From: JADGGM01 sp035277485
GTDB lineage: Bacteria > Gemmatimonadota > Gemmatimonadetes > Gemmatimonadales > Gemmatimonadaceae
Length of the DNA stretch: 64,000 nt
Direction of reading: 5' to 3'
Assembly: GCA_035277485.1 (NCBI GenBank)
Contig: DATEKK010000134.1
Location: forward strand, 1-64,000
The notes under the pieces are model-generated. The model was not told the origin of the DNA, made no database searches, and worked only from the letters and a program-made list of their open reading frames with translations. Positions 33,572 to 41,966 of this stretch are shown here, in pieces; within the stretch, counting starts at the first letter, position 1, and every line of letters begins with the position of its first letter. The position numbers were made by a program, and so were the translations under genes.

Positions 33572-34465
33572 ATGCGGCAACCCATACGTCTCTGCGTCGC
33601 GCCACTCGTGGCCGCCGCCGCGCTCGCGGCGTGCACCCGCTCGGCGCCCGATGCCAAAACCACCGACAGCACGACCGCCGCGGCACCCGCGCCCGCGGCC
33701 ACGTCAAACGTCCTCACCATCACGGCCACCGACTACGCGTTCGACGCGCCGGCACAGGTTCCGGCCGGCTTCACCACCATTCGCGTCCAGTCGAACGGCA
33801 AGGAACCGCACCAGGCGGCACTCATCCGCATCGAGCAAGGCAAAACCTTCGCGGACTTCGCCGCCGCAGTGAAGGCCATGGCCAAGGAGCCCGGCCCTCC
33901 GCCGGCGTGGCTGGTCGACGACGGCGGCCCGAACCCGCCTATGCCTAACGGAACGGCCGAGTCGATCCAGTATCTCGCGCCGGGGACCTACGCCATCGTC
34001 TGCTTCGTGCCGAGTCCCGACGGCACGCCGCACATCGCCAAGGGCATGATGCGCGAGCTCACGGTCACGCCGATGAGCACGGCCGGCGCCGTCGCCGCGC
34101 CTAACGCAGATGCGTCGATCACGCTCGCCGACTACAGCTTCACCGACGCGGCGCCGCTCGGCCCCGGCCACCACGTCATCCGCGTGACGAACAACGGGCC
34201 CCAGTCGCACGAAGTGGTGCTCATCCGTCTCGAGCCCGGCAAGACCGGCGCGCAGTTCGCGCAATGGGTCAACGGCATGAAGGGCCCGCCGCCGGGCGCT
34301 TTGTTAGGCGGCGTCGCCGCGATGGCCCCGGGCGACACGGCCTACTTCCCGGCCGACCTCACCCCCGGCAACTACGCGTTCGTCTGCTTCGTGCCCGACA
34401 GCAAAGACGGAAAGCCGCACGTCATGCACGGCATGGTGAAGGACTTCGAGGTCAAGGGAACGTGA
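33572..34465 (+). CDS. Lipoprotein with two tandem cupredoxin-like domains
   Basis: 297 aa. The signal peptide ends in LAACTRSA (lipobox) and a Thr/Ala/Pro linker follows. Two homologous domains of about 120 residues (about 45-165 and 175-297) repeat: TDYAFDAP/ADYSFTDA, PHQAALIRIEQGKTF/SHEVVLIRLEPGKTG, a Gly-Pro-rich loop, then YAIVCFVPSPDG/YAFVCFVPDSKDG with PH and GMM/HGMV. In each, one His, one Cys, one His and one Met are placed as a possible type 1 copper site, although the Cys-His gap (10) is longer than in azurins. It may be a periplasmic electron carrier. Stands alone after the tRNA. Confidence 0.68.
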   Translation: MRQPIRLCVAPLVAAAALAACTRSAPDAKTTDSTTAAAPAPAATSNVLTITATDYAFDAPAQVPAGFTTIRVQSNGKEPHQAALIRIEQGKTFADFAAAVKAMAKEPGPPPAWLVDDGGPNPPMPNGTAESIQYLAPGTYAIVCFVPSPDGTPHIAKGMMRELTVTPMSTAGAVAAPNADASITLADYSFTDAAPLGPGHHVIRVTNNGPQSHEVVLIRLEPGKTGAQFAQWVNGMKGPPPGALLGGVAAMAPGDTAYFPADLTPGNYAFVCFVPDSKDGKPHVMHGMVKDFEVKGT

Positions 34466-34466
34466 C

Positions 34467-34859
34467 CTACCGGCTCCCGTGACGCGCAGTAACCACCGAC
34501 TTGATCCCGCCGCGTACGTTGAAGTCGCCCACGACTTCCATGTAACTGGGTGATGCGCACGCGGCGAGATCATCGAGGATCCGGTTCACCGCGCGCTCGT
34601 AGAAAATCCCATCGTTGCGGAAGCTCCAGAGATACAGCTTGAGGCTCTTGAGCTCGATGCAGCGCTCCGCCGGCACATACGTGATGCGAATGGTGCCGAA
34701 GTCCGGCGCGCCACCCTGCAGCAGCGAGAGCTCCGCGGCGTCGCTCTCGATCCCGCCAACAGGACAGAGCGAGGTGAACTCCGGGCACTCGAGACGAATC
34801 TCGTACGCACGGCCGATATGTGGATTGGGAAACGTCTCGAGCAGCTCGGGGCGCGGCAT
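34467..34859 (-). CDS. queF: NADPH-dependent 7-cyano-7-deazaguanine reductase
   Basis: 130 aa tunnelling-fold enzyme that reduces preQ0 to preQ1 in queuosine synthesis. Catalytic Cys in PEFTSLCPV, substrate Glu and the signature ELKSLKLYLWSFRNDGIFYE, then GDFNVRGGI are visible; the length fits the short YkvM type. Odd point: between CPV and DFGTI there are about 15 extra residues (GGIESDAAELSLLQGGAP) where the family has only TGQP. I use ATG 34859; a TTG two codons upstream is possible. The 3' end is 1 nt from the end of the convergent cupredoxin gene. No queC/D genes are nearby. Confidence 0.87.
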   Translation of the reverse strand: MPRPELLETFPNPHIGRAYEIRLECPEFTSLCPVGGIESDAAELSLLQGGAPDFGTIRITYVPAERCIELKSLKLYLWSFRNDGIFYERAVNRILDDLAACASPSYMEVVGDFNVRGGIKSVVTARHGSR

Positions 34860-34921
34860 GCTCAAGAATAGACGGCTGTTCTAGATCGAGCAACGCGCCG
34901 CAGCGCCGCGGAGCCGTGCGC

Positions 34922-35866
34922 TCAGTCGTTGCGCAGCCGCTTCGACATCTCCTCGAGTAACCGCCGTTCGTCGTGCGTCAGGCTGCTGATGCCGCGCTCG
35001 GAAATCTTGTCGAGCACGAGATCGAGCTCCTCCGTCTTTTTCTTGCCCACTTTGCTGGCGAGCGACGGACCCAGCGTCTCGCGCTTGGCCATGAGCGCGT
35101 TGCTGCGTGCGACGATCTCGTCGACTTCGTTAGTCCGCTCGCGCGAGCGCGGCTGCGCACGCGGAATCGCGCGCGGTGTCTCGTCGGTGATGTCCGGTAC
35201 CTGCGACATACGCTGGCGCAGCCGGTCGATGCCGCTCGTACCGCCCGCCGCACCATTGTGTGCCGCGGCAACGCGCAGATAGAGATAGCCGACGAACAGT
35301 CCGCCCAGGTGCGCCATGTACGCGACGCCGGTGTCACCACCGTTGAGCGACACCATGCCCTGGACCACCGTGATCCCGACCAGCAACACGACGTACCAGC
35401 GAACCTTGATCGAGATGAAGACGAACGGGAAGAGCGTCACTTCCTCATCGGGCCAGCGCATCGCGTAGGCGAGCATCACGCCGAAGATCGCGGCCGACGC
35501 GCCCAGGAGATACTGGCCGTCGCGCGCGATCATGAGATGGAACAACCATCCGCCTAACCCGCAGAGCACGTAGTAGAACGTGAAGCTCCGCGCGTTCCAC
35601 GCGCGCTCGACGCGCGGGCCGAACATCCACAGCATCCACATGTTCAGCAGCAGGTGCCAGAACCCCGCGTGCACGAACATGTAGGTGACGATGGTCCACG
35701 GACGTGTCGTGAGGTCGCGCACCTCGAACGCGAGCGCGCGCTGCACATCCGCCGGCCCAACCAGCGTCAGCTGGATGAAGAAGACCGCGACGTTGAGCGC
35801 GATCAACCACTGGACGGCCGGGGTAAGGCGCGGTGCTTCCTGTTCGTCGACGCTCGTGAAAGCCAT
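34922..35866 (-). CDS. Rhomboid family intramembrane serine protease
   Basis: 314 aa with six helices. Catalytic Ser in YLLGASAAIFGV (usual GASGAIFG) and His in MAHLGGLFVGYLYL, plus the HLLLNMWMLWMFGP loop with the conserved His-Asn. The soluble C-terminal 110 residues end in a helical segment (EELDLVLDKISERGISSLTH) seen in a family of bacterial rhomboids. It cleaves membrane proteins within the bilayer; substrate unknown. The nearest gene on its strand lies beyond the 91-nt gap at 35867-35957. Confidence 0.87.
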   Translation of the reverse strand: MAFTSVDEQEAPRLTPAVQWLIALNVAVFFIQLTLVGPADVQRALAFEVRDLTTRPWTIVTYMFVHAGFWHLLLNMWMLWMFGPRVERAWNARSFTFYYVLCGLGGWLFHLMIARDGQYLLGASAAIFGVMLAYAMRWPDEEVTLFPFVFISIKVRWYVVLLVGITVVQGMVSLNGGDTGVAYMAHLGGLFVGYLYLRVAAAHNGAAGGTSGIDRLRQRMSQVPDITDETPRAIPRAQPRSRERTNEVDEIVARSNALMAKRETLGPSLASKVGKKKTEELDLVLDKISERGISSLTHDERRLLEEMSKRLRND

Positions 35867-35957
35867 GCGGACCTGCGTACGTGGACAGCCTTGTCGTTAT
35901 AACACGATCGAATTGGGGCGGTTCCTCTCACCAACCCCTTAGAACCGGTGCCATGCG

Positions 35958-36620
35958 CTAACGACCACCGACCGGGCCCGGAATCCGAAGCCAAAAGGCG
36001 AGGTCGTTGTGGATGGCCATCCCGCGTTCCAATAGCGAAGCGTATCGCCGGTCCACCCCCGTGCGCTCCGCCCCAACTACTGGATGGACAACAATCTTCG
36101 TGCCGGGGGCTACCCGGTGTGCTTGCTCTATGAACCACAACATCTGCCCGTCCGTGGTCCCCTCGTGTGGCGTCAATACGGCAGCATGGTCGCGACCGGC
36201 AGCAGAAGCGGCCGCGAGTGAGGCCAGCGCCCGATCGAGGCTCGAGGCCGTGTTCACGAACTCGACGGTCACCTGAACCATGGACACGTACGGCGCCACT
36301 TTCGTGACCGACTCGGGCCGCTCACCATCGCAGTCCACCATCACCGGGATCGGCGACTGCCATCGCTGCAACGCGTCGACGATCAATTCCTCGCTGGCCA
36401 ACGGGTCGCGGCCGCTCAGCGAAATCGAGTGCAGCGGAGACTGTCCCACCACGCGCTGGACATGCCGCGCCAACATCTCTGGCGTGTACAGCACCGCTGT
36501 CTCTGCTTCCGCCGCGAATCGCACGAACAGCTGGCGTCTCCCCATCCAGACGCCTTGGCTCTGGATGCCGGGCGAGATCCCTGCGATCGCGGCTGCCGGT
36601 CCCGTGGTGCGCGCCGTCAC
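35958..36620 (-). CDS. QueE-like protein without the radical-SAM cysteines
   Basis: 220 aa. The order of segments copies 7-carboxy-7-deazaguanine synthase: SQGVWMGRRQLFVRFAA (QueE: SxQGEGxxxGxxxxFVR), LHSISLSGRDPLASEELI (QueE: GGEPL), PIPVMVDCDGERPESV and KIVVHPVVG. But the CxxxCxxC that holds the 4Fe-4S cluster after FVR is absent: FAAEAETAVLYTPEML has no Cys, and the only Cys is in VDCDG. It therefore cannot be a normal radical-SAM enzyme. The GTG at 36620 overlaps the ddl stop (GTGA), so it is translationally coupled to the D-Ala ligase. Real role unknown. Confidence 0.6.
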   Translation of the reverse strand: MTARTTGPAAAIAGISPGIQSQGVWMGRRQLFVRFAAEAETAVLYTPEMLARHVQRVVGQSPLHSISLSGRDPLASEELIVDALQRWQSPIPVMVDCDGERPESVTKVAPYVSMVQVTVEFVNTASSLDRALASLAAASAAGRDHAAVLTPHEGTTDGQMLWFIEQAHRVAPGTKIVVHPVVGAERTGVDRRYASLLERGMAIHNDLAFWLRIPGPVGGR

Positions 36621-37672
36621 GTGTCGTGTCTCCCCCCGATCGCCGGCGATGGTTTCGCCATCGCGAGTTGCACGATGCGCTCGCACAGCGCACCGAAATC
36701 CATTCCCATCGCGGCCGCTGCCTGCGGCAACAAGCTCAGTGGCGTCATCCCGGGCAGCGTGTTCGCCTCGAGACAGAAAAATTCACCGCGGTCACTCATA
36801 CGGAAGTCGATGCGCGCGTAGCCGTCAAGCTTGAGCGCGCGAAACGCTGCCAGCGCCAGCCGTTGAATCTCTGCCGTCTCGTTCGCTGAGAGTTTGGCGG
36901 GGAATTCTTCGCGCGCCATGCCTGGCGTGTACTTGCACTCGTAGTCGTAAATCTCGTGCGCCGGGAAGATTTCGCCCACCGGCAGCGCGCGATCTCCGAG
37001 CACGCTCACTGTGAGCTCCCGTCCGGGAACGAACCGCTCGATCATCACCTCGTCGTCGTATCGCATGGCGTCGGTCACTGCCGGCGCGAGCTCCGCACCC
37101 GAGCGAACAACCGAAAGCCCAACCGTCGATCCCTGCTTGGATGGCTTCACGATCACGGGCCATCCCAATTTTTGTTCGACACACGCGGCGTCTGGACGAA
37201 CCTCACTGGCCTCGCTAACGAGCAGCCAGTCGGCCGTGGGGACACCAGCCGCGCGAAACAAGATCTTCGAGAGATCCTTGTCCATCGCGAGAGCGCTCGC
37301 CAGATGACCGCTTCCGGTGTATCGCACGCCAACCATGTCGAGCAACGCTTGCACGGTACCGTCTTCCCCGAACCCGCCGTGCAGTGCCAGGAACACGACG
37401 TCGGCCTTTCGAACCGCGGGCAGCGTTCCGAGGGATGGCGAGAGGGACGTTTGCGTCATGTGCTCGAGCGCACTCAACGACGGCGGCGCCGTCTTCATCA
37501 CACCGGCGTTTTCCATCGCGCGCTCTTCGCTCTCGTCGATCACACCCCGCGCCGGATCGAGCGACGTCACATCATGTCCGATCTCGCGCAGCGCTCGCGC
37601 AATGCGAAGTCCCGACGCCAACGACACATCTCGCTCCGCCGACGTTCCACCCAACAGCACCGTGATCTTCAT
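36617..37672 (-). CDS. ddl: D-alanine--D-alanine ligase
   Basis: 351 aa ATP-grasp enzyme that makes the D-Ala-D-Ala end of peptidoglycan precursors. MKITVLLGGTSAERDVSLAS, HGGFGEDGTVQALLDMVGV, the glycine-rich loop KPSKQGSTVGLS, and DFRMSDRGEFFCLEANTLPGMT are visible. The start MKITVLLGG at 37672 fits; a few codons upstream are not conserved. Residues 60-95 hold an insertion relative to short DdlB proteins (ENAGVMKTAPPSLSALEHM). It is coupled to the QueE-like gene downstream. Confidence 0.92.
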   Translation of the reverse strand: MKITVLLGGTSAERDVSLASGLRIARALREIGHDVTSLDPARGVIDESEERAMENAGVMKTAPPSLSALEHMTQTSLSPSLGTLPAVRKADVVFLALHGGFGEDGTVQALLDMVGVRYTGSGHLASALAMDKDLSKILFRAAGVPTADWLLVSEASEVRPDAACVEQKLGWPVIVKPSKQGSTVGLSVVRSGAELAPAVTDAMRYDDEVMIERFVPGRELTVSVLGDRALPVGEIFPAHEIYDYECKYTPGMAREEFPAKLSANETAEIQRLALAAFRALKLDGYARIDFRMSDRGEFFCLEANTLPGMTPLSLLPQAAAAMGMDFGALCERIVQLAMAKPSPAIGGRHDT

Positions 37673-37734
37673 GGGGGAAGAATGGGCGCGCACTGATGGT
37701 GCGGCAAGGTAGACCGCGCGGCTACATTGATGCC

Positions 37735-38262
37735 ATGCACGTCGTGAGTACTCCGGTTCGTTGCGCCGACCATCGCGCCACGGGTTCGCGCGCGCGCCGC
37801 GCCGTTCAAGGCGCGGTGCTTGCGACAGCGATGCTCGCCGGCTCGGGCTGTATCGATCGAGACACGACGCAGAAGGCCATCGAAAGCGTCCAGGAATCCG
37901 CGGGTGTGCGACCCGACAGCATGCCGGTCATGCTCAACGACAAATCGCCGTTTCTCTATCCCATGTCCCTGTACAAACAGGGCGTCCAGGCAAACGTCAC
38001 GCTGCGCATCCGCATCGATTCCGTGGGTATGGTTGCGCCCGAGTCCACGACGGTGGTGGAATCCTCGGGATATCCGGCCCTCGATTCGGCCGCTGTGAGC
38101 GGTTCGCAATCGCTGCGATTCAAGCCGGCCATGCTGCACGGCCAGCCGATGAGCATCTCGATTCTGCTGCCGGTGTTTTTCCGCCGGCCGGACATGCCGC
38201 CGCTTCCCGGCGACACCGTGCTGCGCGACACCGCGCATTCCGCCCAACACCGTACGCCATGA
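37735..38262 (+). CDS. TonB C-terminal-domain lipoprotein
   Basis: 175 aa. The signal peptide ends in LAGSGCIDRD (lipobox). Residues 80-160 (YPMSLYKQGVQANVTLRIRI, DSVGMVAPESTTVVESSGYP, LRFKPAMLHGQPMSISILLP) form a TonB C-terminal domain (beta-alpha-beta). Without a TonB box-binding inner-membrane helix it is not a classical TonB; it may be a periplasmic or surface partner. ATG overlaps: its TGA overlaps the start of the cystathionine synthase (ATGA), so the two are coupled. Divergent from ddl, 62 nt apart. Confidence 0.75.
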   Translation: MHVVSTPVRCADHRATGSRARRAVQGAVLATAMLAGSGCIDRDTTQKAIESVQESAGVRPDSMPVMLNDKSPFLYPMSLYKQGVQANVTLRIRIDSVGMVAPESTTVVESSGYPALDSAAVSGSQSLRFKPAMLHGQPMSISILLPVFFRRPDMPPLPGDTVLRDTAHSAQHRTP

Positions 38263-39692
38263 GCACCTCCTCCGTGTCGACCTCCACTCCGCTGACGATT
38301 GCGAGCCAGCGCAACCGGATGCCCTACGACGACGTCCTCCAGACCATCGGGTGGACGCCGCTCATCCGGCTCAATCACGTGACGCAGGGCATCGCGACGC
38401 CCGTGTACGGGAAGGCGGAGTTCTTCAATCCCGGCGGGAGCGTGAAGGATCGCATCGGCCTTCCTATCATCGAACGGGCCGAGCGAGAAGGGAAGCTCAA
38501 GCCCGGCGGCACGGTGGTCGAGGGAACGAGCGGCAACACCGGGATCGGGCTGGCGATCGCCGCGGCGCTCAAGGGCTACCAGTGCATCTTCACGATGCCC
38601 GACAAGATGTCGCAGGAAAAAGTGCGGCTGCTCAAGGCATTCGGCGCCGAAGTGATCGTCACGCCGACGGCGGTGCCGCCTGATCACCCGGACAACTACG
38701 TGATGATGGCCAAGCGGATCGCGTCCGAGCTGCCTAACGCAATCCTGGCCAACCAATTCTACAACGACGCCAACCCGCAAGCGCACTACGAGACCACCGG
38801 TCCCGAGCTGTGGGAGCAGACCGCGGGGCGCATCACGCATTTCGTGGCGTCGGCGGGGACAGGCGGCACGATTACCGGCGCGGGCCGCTACCTCAAGGAG
38901 AAAAACCCCGCCATTCGCATCATCGCGGGCGATCCCACCGGCTCGATTCTCGCCGAGTATTGGCGCAGCAAGGGCAAGAACAAGGTCGAAGGAACGCCGT
39001 ACAAGGTCGAGGGCATTGGACAGGACAAGCTGCCGGGCACGTTGGACATGAGCATCATCGACGACTATCGCACGGTCAGCGACCGTGACGCGTTCGCGAT
39101 GGCCCGTCGTCTCACCCGCGAGGAGGGGTTGTTCGTGGGCGGATCGGCGGGACTCATCGCGCACGTCGCGCTGCAAGTGGCGCGTGAAGTGAACGACCCG
39201 CACGCGCTCGTCGTGACGTTCCTCTGCGACACGGGCGAGCGATATCTGTCCAAGCTCTACAACGATGACTGGATGCGCGAGAACCAGTTGCTCGCCCCCG
39301 ATCGCGTCCGCATCGCCGACCTCCTGGGCGCCAAGCCGGACCACGCGCCGGCGGTGGTGTCGGTGGCCACCGGCGCCACGGTGCGCCAAGCGCTCCGGCT
39401 CATGAACCTGCACGACGTGTCGCAGCTGCCGGTGATCGAGGGCAACAACTGCGTCGGCTCCGTGAGCGAAGGCGTCGTGTCGGCCAAAGCGCTCGAGGAC
39501 ACGAAGCTGTTGGATGCCACGGTGAGCGACGTGATGGACGCGCCGTTTCCGTTAGTCGAATCGGGCCAATCGCTCGACAGCGTGGTGAAGTTGCTCACCA
39601 AGTCGAATCCGGCGGTACTGGTGCGGTCGCAGGATCGCATCACGGGCATCGTGACTCGCTCGGACGTTCTGCAATTTCTCATGGCGCGATGA
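38259..39692 (+). CDS. cbs: Cystathionine beta-synthase
   Basis: 477 aa. The PLP part (1-320) shows IGWTPLIRLNHV, PGGSVKDRIGL with the PLP Lys, GTSGNTGIGLA, and SAGTGGTITGAGRYL. The C-terminal part (345-477) has two CBS-domain repeats (AVVSVATGATVRQALRLMN, VSDVMDAPFPLVESGQSLDS) that often sense adenosyl ligands. This domain order is cystathionine beta-synthase; an O-acetylserine sulfhydrylase with CBS domains would look alike. It joins serine and homocysteine in transsulfuration. Starts in an ATGA overlap with the TonB lipoprotein and ends in another with the debranching enzyme. Confidence 0.87.
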   Translation: MSTSSVSTSTPLTIASQRNRMPYDDVLQTIGWTPLIRLNHVTQGIATPVYGKAEFFNPGGSVKDRIGLPIIERAEREGKLKPGGTVVEGTSGNTGIGLAIAAALKGYQCIFTMPDKMSQEKVRLLKAFGAEVIVTPTAVPPDHPDNYVMMAKRIASELPNAILANQFYNDANPQAHYETTGPELWEQTAGRITHFVASAGTGGTITGAGRYLKEKNPAIRIIAGDPTGSILAEYWRSKGKNKVEGTPYKVEGIGQDKLPGTLDMSIIDDYRTVSDRDAFAMARRLTREEGLFVGGSAGLIAHVALQVAREVNDPHALVVTFLCDTGERYLSKLYNDDWMRENQLLAPDRVRIADLLGAKPDHAPAVVSVATGATVRQALRLMNLHDVSQLPVIEGNNCVGSVSEGVVSAKALEDTKLLDATVSDVMDAPFPLVESGQSLDSVVKLLTKSNPAVLVRSQDRITGIVTRSDVLQFLMAR

Positions 39693-41956
39693 CTAACGAG
39701 CGGGGGCGGGGGCGGGGGCGGTCGGGCCGGCGACGCAGGAGTAGGACGAAGAACGGACGCAAGGCGGAGCTCGCCGATCGCAAGCAGCGCATCCTCACGC
39801 ACGGTACGCCGTCGGTCACGTCGGGCATCGCCGATGCGATCGTGACCAAGGCCGAGAACATCTTCTTCCTCACGGATCCGTCGGGCTGCGTGCCGGTCGC
39901 GCCCGGTCACGGCCTGGGACTGTACTACCACGACTGCCGCTACCTGCGGGGCTACGAGGTTCTGTTAGGCAAAGAGCAGCCGACCATCCTCGCCGCCACC
40001 ACGGACGACATCGGCCGCTCGGCGGTGCTCGAGCTGGCCAACCCGGACCTGCGCCTGGGCCGCGGCCGTCTCATCGCGCGCGAAACGGTGGGCATCCGGT
40101 GGACGCGGACGCTGCACGGCGACACCCCCGGCCTGGACGACGTGCTCGAGCTCCGGAATCTTGGCCTCGAGCCGATCGTGCTCCCGCTGACGCTCGAGTT
40201 CGACGCCCGGTTCGAGGATCTGTTCGCGGTGCGCGGGCTCTTCCAGCAAACGTTAGGCATTCGGCGCGCCCCGCGGTGGAGCGGGCGGTCGCTCACGCTG
40301 TCGTACGACGGACACGACCGCTGCCGGCGCACGCTGGCGATCACGTTCTCGCGTGCCCCTGAGAGCCGCGGCCGCCAGACGGCGCGGTTCGCGATCCGCC
40401 TGGCGCCGCGGCGCGCGGTTACGTTAGGCGTGAGGCTGCGCATCGATGAGCGCGCGGCGAGCCATGCCGCCGGCCGCGTCTCCGTACGCACGTACAGCAC
40501 GCACCAGGCCGCGCCGCATCGCGCGCTCGCGCAGACGCCGCGCACGAGCATCGCGTCGGACCACGCGCTCCTCGACGCCGTGCTCGCGCGCTCGTTCGCC
40601 GATCTGCGCCTGCTGCGCAGCAGTATCAGCGGCGACGAATACTACGCCGCCGGCGTCCCGTGGTTCGCCACGCTCTTCGGACGCGACGCGGCCATCACCG
40701 CGATCCAGATGTTGGCGTACGAGCCGCGCATCGCCGAGCAGACGGCGCGGCTCCTCGCCGCCTACCAGGCGCGCGACACCAATCAATGGCGCGACGAACA
40801 GCCCGGCAAAATCCTCCACTCCATTCGCGTTGGCGAGATGGCGCGGCTCGGCCTCATTCCGCACACGCCGTACTACGGCTCGGTGGACGCGACGCCGTTG
40901 TTCCTGATTCTCATGGCGCGCCATGCGATGTGGACCGGCGATCTGTCGCTGTTCCGCGAGCTGCGCGAGCACGTCGACCTCGCGCTCACGTGGATGACCG
41001 ACGGCGCGGACTCGAACGGCGATGGATACATCGACTACGTCAGCACGTCCGAACACGGTCTCATCAACCAGGGGTGGAAAGATTCCGGCGACGCTATCGT
41101 CACGGCGTCGGGCAAGCTTGCGTCGCCGCCGATCGCGTTGGCTGAAGTCCAGGGGTACGCGTTTCTCGCGCGCATTCTGATCGCGGATGTGTACGAGCGT
41201 GCGGGCGATCCGACACGCGCCATGACGCTGCGCGCCGAAGCCGAAGCGCTGCGCGGACGCTTCGAGCGCGACTTCTGGCTCGCGAACTTGGACTGCTACG
41301 CCCTGGCGCTCGAGCGCGACGCGCGTCCGCTCGCCGTCGTGACGTCTAACGCCGGCCAGGTGCTGTGGTCGCACATCGCGCGGCCCGCGCGCGCGCGTCG
41401 CGTGGCCAAGTGCATGATGTCGCCCGACATGTTTTCGGGTTGGGGGATTCGCACGCTGTCCACCCGCGCGAGGCGCTTCAACCCCGTGGGCTACCACCTG
41501 GGCACCGTGTGGCCGCACGACAACGCGCTCATCGCGACCGGCTTCCGGCACTACGGGCTCGACGCCGCGGCGCGGCGCGTGTTCGACAGCCTGCTGCGCA
41601 CGGCCGCGTTCTTTGGGTCGTATCGCCTGCCGGAAGTGTTCGCGGGATTCTCGACCAGCGAGTTCCGAACGCCGGTGCGCTATCCCGTCGCGTGCCACCC
41701 GCAAGCGTGGGCGGCGGGCGCGGTGCCCTACCTGCTGGGCGCTCTGTTAGGCCTCGAGCCCGACGGATTCGCGGGTCACCTCCGCGTAGTGCGGCCGACC
41801 TTGCCCGATGGCGTGAACCGGCTCGACGTCCGCAATCTTCCGGTGGGCAAGTCGCGCATCTCGATCCGCTTCACGCGAACCAAGAAACACCGTGTGGCCG
41901 TGGACCTGCTCTCGGCGACGGGCACGGTGGAGCTGGTGGTCGAGGAACGCGCCTAA
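39689..41956 (+). CDS. Glycogen-debranching/amylo-alpha-1,6-glucosidase family protein
   Basis: 755 aa. The first 30 residues are Arg/Gly-rich (MTNERGRGRGRSGRRRRSRT). Residues 50-270 form the debranching N-terminal domain (FFLTDPSGCVPVAPGHGLGL, YYHDCRYLRGYEVLL), and 290-750 an (alpha/alpha)6 barrel of the GDE C-terminal type (GVPWFATLFGRDAAI, GWKDSGDAIV, NPVGYHLGTVWPHDNALIA, LPEVFAGF). The Asp and Glu in these motifs are the acid/base candidates. It should cleave alpha-1,6 branches of glycogen-like polymers. Coupled to cbs by ATGA; ends in GCC TAA CG. Confidence 0.85.
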   Translation: MTNERGRGRGRSGRRRRSRTKNGRKAELADRKQRILTHGTPSVTSGIADAIVTKAENIFFLTDPSGCVPVAPGHGLGLYYHDCRYLRGYEVLLGKEQPTILAATTDDIGRSAVLELANPDLRLGRGRLIARETVGIRWTRTLHGDTPGLDDVLELRNLGLEPIVLPLTLEFDARFEDLFAVRGLFQQTLGIRRAPRWSGRSLTLSYDGHDRCRRTLAITFSRAPESRGRQTARFAIRLAPRRAVTLGVRLRIDERAASHAAGRVSVRTYSTHQAAPHRALAQTPRTSIASDHALLDAVLARSFADLRLLRSSISGDEYYAAGVPWFATLFGRDAAITAIQMLAYEPRIAEQTARLLAAYQARDTNQWRDEQPGKILHSIRVGEMARLGLIPHTPYYGSVDATPLFLILMARHAMWTGDLSLFRELREHVDLALTWMTDGADSNGDGYIDYVSTSEHGLINQGWKDSGDAIVTASGKLASPPIALAEVQGYAFLARILIADVYERAGDPTRAMTLRAEAEALRGRFERDFWLANLDCYALALERDARPLAVVTSNAGQVLWSHIARPARARRVAKCMMSPDMFSGWGIRTLSTRARRFNPVGYHLGTVWPHDNALIATGFRHYGLDAAARRVFDSLLRTAAFFGSYRLPEVFAGFSTSEFRTPVRYPVACHPQAWAAGAVPYLLGALLGLEPDGFAGHLRVVRPTLPDGVNRLDVRNLPVGKSRISIRFTRTKKHRVAVDLLSATGTVELVVEERA

Positions 41957-41966
41957 CGGAGCGGCG

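Noticed and set aside
35958..36620. Functional QueE for queuosine synthesis near queF
   Set aside because: No cysteine cluster for the 4Fe-4S centre is present.
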